From assembly GCA_021151825.1 (NCBI GenBank), contig JAGKWQ010000005.1, positions 1 to 64,000 of the forward strand: a stretch of 64,000 bases of DNA. The letters run 5' to 3'. Source of the DNA: Cellvibrionaceae bacterium (GTDB taxonomy: Bacteria > Pseudomonadota > Gammaproteobacteria > Pseudomonadales > Cellvibrionaceae). A model generated the notes under the pieces. That model ran no database searches and was not told the DNA's origin. It saw nothing but the letters and a program-made list of their open reading frames with translations. Positions 60,324 to 64,000 of this stretch are shown here, one piece after another (position 1 is the stretch's first letter; every line of letters starts with the position of its first letter). The translations under genes and the position numbers were made by a program.

Positions 60324-62528
60324 TTATTCAACCAAGCGCAAGGAACCAAAAACGCTGGCATCCAGGTAGCCCTGATTGTTTTTGTGGCCCGGGGTATTTA
60401 CCGAACCCATCATGCTTTCGCGCTGTGGGCTGCCGTCGTTATCGATGTAGCACGCGGAGAATCCCATAAGTTTTCCGGAGAAAAGTTTGAGCGGGGTATT
60501 GGTTTTCCAATCGGCATAATCCTCGCCATAAATACGCACGCGAATTTCCCACAGGTGTTTACTGCCCACACTCACCAATCGGGTATCGATATGGTCATTC
60601 AGTAATTTCGGACCGGAGGTTGTGTAGTCCACCACATCGCCATAGGTGCTGATGTGATACGCCCAGGCACTGGTGTTGTAACCGTGCTGGCCACCGTTTT
60701 TGTTTTCATCGATAAACAATTCAACGGTGTCATCTTCCCAGTAGCGATCCAGCGCGTCGCGCACGCCGTCGTAAATGCGGTCATCGGTGATATCGAACAA
60801 CAGGTAAAGATAATCCTCATCCCACAAGGCTTTGTAGCGACCGCTGTAATCCTGTGCCGATGGATTGGATTGCGTACCGAGCCAGAACACATCGATGGGC
60901 GCCCATGAAGCACGATCCCATACTGCATCGGCACTGCCATCAATGACCGGCGCGGTTGTTGCGCGCGGTGCATCGTAATGATTGGGCACGCTGCTGACGC
61001 TGGAACTGGAAGAACTGCGAACACTACTGCTGGAGGAGGATGAACTCACCACAGTCCCCACCGTCACCGGAATGGTTTTAGTGCTGTTACCTAAATCACC
61101 GTAAGCTGTGAGTTTGACGTTGTAGGTTCCCGGCGCCGCGTAGGTGTACGACTCCAACAAACGACCAGCACCCACACTGCTACTGCCGCCACTACCGGCA
61201 CCACCAAAGTTCCAATCCAATGAGCGGGCTTGAGTAGAGCCACGCGCATCTACATTTACCTTCAAACCATCAATCGTATAAGTGAAACTTGCATTGCCAA
61301 CAGTGTCCTGGAATACACCACAGCGGAATGCTGCATAGCCCTGGACAGTATCCGCTAACTGGCCGTCCGATACCGTGAGGGTCACCGGCGCAGACGTTGT
61401 GGTATTGCAATCGTTGAAAGATTGTCTGGTAGAGCCAATGAATTGCCCCTCACCAAAATCCCATAAATAGCTGAGCCCGCTTTCCGCATCGTAAGAGGTA
61501 TTGGCGTAAGCGATGATGCGCTGGTTATCGCGCACAAGATTGAGCACCGCAATAGGCGGCTGGTTGCTACCGGAGCCGGTGAGAGTAACGGATTCCTGTT
61601 TTTCACTGCTGGTGGTGCCATCATTCACAGTCAATGTCACCGTGTAGGTACCGGGTGTTTTATAGGTATGCCAGGCATCGCCATAGCTAATTCCCGCACC
61701 GTCGCCAAATCCGATGGAGTATTTCAACTTATCGCCATCTTCATCAGTAGATGCCAACGCGTTAGCACGCACCGTTAATCCATCTGCCGCCAGCGTCATA
61801 CGCGCGACCGGTGGATGATTAACACCTTTGGAACTGCTGGATCCTATCGAAGAAACAGAAGAAGGTTGTGAACTCGCGCTGGAAAAACTGGAATTCGAAT
61901 TACGTACACTGCTTGATGAACCCGCTGAAAAACTACTCACACTTCGGCTGGATATACTGTGGAAACTGCTGTAACTACTCGATGACAAAATATCAATCGG
62001 CACACTGCTGGCGCTTCGGCTTGATGAACTTCTGGCACTGCTATAGCTGCTCGACGATAAAATATCGATAGGAAAACTACTCGAACTTCTACTGCTCGGC
62101 ACACTGGAGCGGCTGCTAGTCGATGGACTACTCACTGGCGACGAACACACGCTGCCACTCACTACCGGACGTGCTGCTGGCGAGTTGGCTACACCTTTAT
62201 TACCTTGCACACCAAACTCAATTGTTTGCCCGGGATTGATCTGGTTGTTCCAACCCACGCTGGTTGCGGTATAGGGATTGCTACCACTGATGTTGGCGTT
62301 CCAGCCGCCGGTACGTGTTGAACCATCACTGTATGACCAATTCACCGACCAGCCGTTAATAGGTGTACTCGTATCATTGGTGATACGAACAGCGGCTACG
62401 AAGCCGGTATTCCAATCGCTTTGAATGACGTATTCACAACGCGCCGCAAAACTACCGGATGCGTGCAGCGTTAAGCCTGCGCCTAACAAAAAAGCTGATT
62501 GTCGAAATATTTTTTTTGAGATACTCAT
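60324..62528 (-). CDS. Secreted non-catalytic CBM2 / PKD / CBM9-like protein
   Basis: A 734-residue secreted protein. Signal peptide about 1-29, CBM2 about 30-128 (RCEYVIQSDWNTGFVAAVRITN...VGWNNQINPGQTIEFGVQ), a serine linker of about 105 residues, three PKD-like domains (about 240-500), a second serine linker, and a C-terminal CBM9/DOMON-like domain (about 535-734: APVIDGSADAVWDRASW, EDDTVELFIDENKNGG). No glycosidase domain found, so a substrate-binding or electron/LPMO accessory protein is possible. The ATG at 62528 has GAGGG 5 nt upstream; that ribosome binding site is inside a 12-bp inverted repeat. Confidence 0.88.
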   Translation of the reverse strand: MSISKKIFRQSAFLLGAGLTLHASGSFAARCEYVIQSDWNTGFVAAVRITNDTSTPINGWSVNWSYSDGSTRTGGWNANISGSNPYTATSVGWNNQINPGQTIEFGVQGNKGVANSPAARPVVSGSVCSSPVSSPSTSSRSSVPSSRSSSSFPIDILSSSSYSSARSSSSRSASSVPIDILSSSSYSSFHSISSRSVSSFSAGSSSSVRNSNSSFSSASSQPSSVSSIGSSSSKGVNHPPVARMTLAADGLTVRANALASTDEDGDKLKYSIGFGDGAGISYGDAWHTYKTPGTYTVTLTVNDGTTSSEKQESVTLTGSGSNQPPIAVLNLVRDNQRIIAYANTSYDAESGLSYLWDFGEGQFIGSTRQSFNDCNTTTSAPVTLTVSDGQLADTVQGYAAFRCGVFQDTVGNASFTYTIDGLKVNVDARGSTQARSLDWNFGGAGSGGSSSVGAGRLLESYTYAAPGTYNVKLTAYGDLGNSTKTIPVTVGTVVSSSSSSSSVRSSSSSSVSSVPNHYDAPRATTAPVIDGSADAVWDRASWAPIDVFWLGTQSNPSAQDYSGRYKALWDEDYLYLLFDITDDRIYDGVRDALDRYWEDDTVELFIDENKNGGQHGYNTSAWAYHISTYGDVVDYTTSGPKLLNDHIDTRLVSVGSKHLWEIRVRIYGEDYADWKTNTPLKLFSGKLMGFSACYIDNDGSPQRESMMGSVNTPGHKNNQGYLDASVFGSLRLVE

Positions 62529-62598
62529 TATTCCCTCGACGATAAATGGATTGAACGCGTCCCCACACGGGGAAAAGCGTCGCATTGTCGAGGGAATA
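62529..62598 (-). promoter_or_regulatory. Leader hairpin sequestering the ribosome binding site of the CBM2/PKD gene
   Basis: TATTCCCTCGAC (62598-62587 on the minus strand) is perfectly complementary to GTCGAGGGAATA (62540-62529), which holds the GAGGG Shine-Dalgarno and abuts the ATG. The 46-nt interior forms another stem, CCCC-GTGT-GGGG. The layout is that of an on/off translational switch (riboswitch, thermometer or protein-binding leader); no known class is recognised. Confidence 0.6.
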
Positions 62599-62693
62599 AA
62601 TAATCAAAAAAGGAAGGGTGTCTCTTTTTGCAAATCACTGGCATCCAAATTAAATAAAATACCCGTAATTTTTTTTGGTAAGGATGATTGACA

Positions 62694-62705
62694 ATGGTTA
62701 ACCAT
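62694..62705. promoter_or_regulatory. Perfect 12-bp palindrome ATGGTTAACCAT
   Basis: ATGGTTAACCAT in the 270-bp gap between the response-regulator gene and the CBM2/PKD gene, about 165 bp before the CBM2/PKD ATG. Possible operator; no convincing promoter boxes could be placed around it. Confidence 0.4.
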
Positions 62706-62798
62706 ATAAATGCAAGAGTTTTATCAACGCCGTAACAAAACCTCCACAGCGGCAACCATGATTTATATTTTCATGTGGTCCTTTTGCGGGCTGCGCTT

Positions 62799-63539
62799 TT
62801 ACATCATTTTCAATAAGTCTTTCAAATCGCTCACATGCCGGCGACTGATGACCGGGCGCATTTCGGTATCGGCGAGCCGCACCTGGTATTGGCCTTGAGC
62901 TGTGCGCTCCAACGCTTCAATATGTTTGGCAGATACGAGTGAATTGCGATGGATACGCACAAAGCGCCCGGCAAACTCCTCTTCCAACTCCTTTAAGGTT
63001 TCATCCAGTAAATGCTCACCACTGCGGTGATAAACCGTCACGTATTTGTGATCGGCTAAAAAATAACGTACGTCTTCCAGTGGAATCAATTCTACGCCGC
63101 GCCGGGTTTTGGCACTGATGTGGGTACGCTGGTTTTCTTTTTTAGGCGCTGGATTTTTTTGCGCTGCCACACGCTGGATTTTATTGAGCTTGGTTGCTTT
63201 TTCCAGCACCTGTAATAATTGCTCGGCCTTTACCGGTTTGAGCAAATAACCTACCGCATTGGTACCAAATGCATCCAGTGCATATTGATCGTACGCCGTG
63301 CAAAAAATTATCGCCGGTGGATCCTCCAGCGCGGCAATATCGCGCGCGAGCGAAAGCCCGTCACGCCCCGGCATCTGGATGTCCAGCAATACGATATCCG
63401 GATCATGCGCAGCAATTGCAACCATGGCTTCATCAGCACCATCCGCTTCAGCGACTACCGCAAAGCCATCAATTTTTTCAACCATGCGTACCAGCCGCTG
63501 CCGCGCCAAGGCCTCATCGTCGACGATCAATACATCCAT
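62799..63539 (-). CDS. algR: LytTR-type response regulator (AlgR-like)
   Basis: A 246-residue response regulator. Receiver domain 1-120 with the phosphorylated aspartate in VLLDIQMPG (about residue 54), TAYDQYALDAF and the KPV lysine. The LytTR DNA-binding domain (about 145-243) includes VRYFLADHKYVTVY, LDETLKELEEEFAGRFVRIHRNSLVS and a C-terminal SRRHVSDLKDLL. Layout and neighbouring kinase match AlgR, which controls alginate, pili and virulence in Pseudomonas. The kinase gene ends 48 bp upstream. Confidence 0.9.
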   Translation of the reverse strand: MDVLIVDDEALARQRLVRMVEKIDGFAVVAEADGADEAMVAIAAHDPDIVLLDIQMPGRDGLSLARDIAALEDPPAIIFCTAYDQYALDAFGTNAVGYLLKPVKAEQLLQVLEKATKLNKIQRVAAQKNPAPKKENQRTHISAKTRRGVELIPLEDVRYFLADHKYVTVYHRSGEHLLDETLKELEEEFAGRFVRIHRNSLVSAKHIEALERTAQGQYQVRLADTEMRPVISRRHVSDLKDLLKMM

Positions 63540-63587
63540 AATTATTTTCCTGGTGGATGATGTTTAAGATATTTCAGCGCGCAGCTC

Positions 63588-64000
63588 TCACACTGCAAGC
63601 GGACAAAATATGTAGGTGGTAAATATGCCGTTTTCCGCACTGCTGGATAAACGCGCGGCACCGCCAAAATGCGCCGTCAGGCGGCGGCGAATATTATCCA
63701 ATGCCATACGGTTATGGCGCTGGGAATGCTCGTGGTTTTGCACATTCTTTTTTGCCAGTACATAAGGGTTGCAGATAACAATGCTGAGTTGTTTATCGTT
63801 TTGCGAAACTTTGATCGTAATTTTTCCACCTTTGGGCATAGGTTCTACCCCGTGGAAGATCGCATTCTCGACCAGGGGTTGCAACATCAGACTGGGAATT
63901 TTTACTTCACGATTGTAGCTACCGATTTGCCAATCTACTTGCAGCCGGCGCCCCAAGCGCAGCTGTTCAATTTCCAGATAGTGTTTGCATAAGGTGAGTT
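63588..64000 (-). CDS. LytS/AlgZ-type sensor histidine kinase, C-terminal fragment
   Basis: The last 137 codons of a gene running off the right edge. The visible part has HYLEIEQLRLGRRLQVDW from the His_kinase region and the ATPase N-box QPLVENAIFHGVEP, followed by the G-box-like KGGKITIKVSQ and RMALDNIRRRLTAHFG. The GHKL fold is of the unorthodox LytS/AlgZ (FimS) class that pairs with LytTR regulators such as the next gene. The membrane part and the phospho-acceptor histidine lie outside the window. Confidence 0.9.
   Translation of the reverse strand, partial: LTLCKHYLEIEQLRLGRRLQVDWQIGSYNREVKIPSLMLQPLVENAIFHGVEPMPKGGKITIKVSQNDKQLSIVICNPYVLAKKNVQNHEHSQRHNRMALDNIRRRLTAHFGGAARLSSSAENGIFTTYIFCPLAV

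Overview
The window looks like a chromosomal segment of a Cellvibrio-type gammaproteobacterium (Cellvibrionaceae). Two observations support this. The housekeeping blocks follow Pseudomonas-like order: mutY-yggX; glnE-ilvE-waaF...msbA-hldE; lptM-lysA-dapF-DUF484-xerC; and an AlgZ/AlgR-type two-component pair. The right third is rich in secreted, modular polysaccharide-degrading enzymes with poly-serine linkers and CBM2, CBM6 and CBM10 modules, which is the hallmark of Cellvibrio and Saccharophagus. No tool was run. Families are recognised from motifs by eye, and boundaries within a few codons are judgement calls.

Layout. 1-100: end of an IS3-family element running off the left edge. 132-11119: mainly minus-strand housekeeping genes (PilZ, DUF418, tRNA-Phe, yggX, mutY, AsmA, a repeat-containing orphan, cysE, HAD phosphatase, UMF1 transporter, M15 peptidase). 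11304-16371: plus-strand genes (TfoX C-terminal domain, cyclic-nucleotide-binding protein, a candidate small RNA, htpX, a DegP-like protease overlapping a Rieske protein, yqhD-type dehydrogenase). 16448-29354: minus-strand MCP, then the LPS core cluster hldE-msbA-waaL-[waaG::waaP fusion]-waaF, then ilvE and glnE. ilvE seems to lack any standard start codon. 29491-37702: SMR transporter, GH53 galactanase, FrnE-type DsbA, glycine-zipper protein, xerC, alpha/beta hydrolase, DUF484, dapF, lysA, lptM.

37855-43618 is a signalling island: a degenerate AAA+ protein of sigma54-activator ancestry, an FHA protein and a membrane Ser/Thr kinase with TPRs, tail-to-tail with an orphan Lys/Ala-tailed protein. 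43780-54577 is a glycan-utilisation locus: membrane AraC-type regulator and TonB-dependent receptor on one side; two GH5 enzymes and one GH30 enzyme on the other. Beta-1,3/1,6-glucan is the likely target (inference). 54901-58061 holds a lipoprotein with a methyltransferase fold and a MarR-secreted protein-redoxin operon. 58523-62528 holds a GH5 mannanase-type enzyme and a non-catalytic CBM2/PKD protein. The window closes with an AlgR/AlgZ-like two-component pair.

Most interesting signals: (i) the 8-mer AACAATAA, a perfect match to the Hfq/Crc AANAANAA motif, lies in the leaders of all five glycosidase genes, and four share the longer ATAACAATAA; (ii) a 12-bp perfect inverted repeat would sequester the ribosome binding site of the CBM2/PKD gene; (iii) a strong sigma70 promoter, about 155 nt of structured sequence and an intrinsic terminator before htpX form an apparent small RNA gene; (iv) ilvE has an ideal Shine-Dalgarno followed by AUA; (v) a beta-sandwich module seems to be inserted inside a GH5 barrel; (vi) waaG and waaP are fused; (vii) LacI-type operators precede the mannanase; (viii) a MarR gene appears leaderless, with its operator inside its own promoter.
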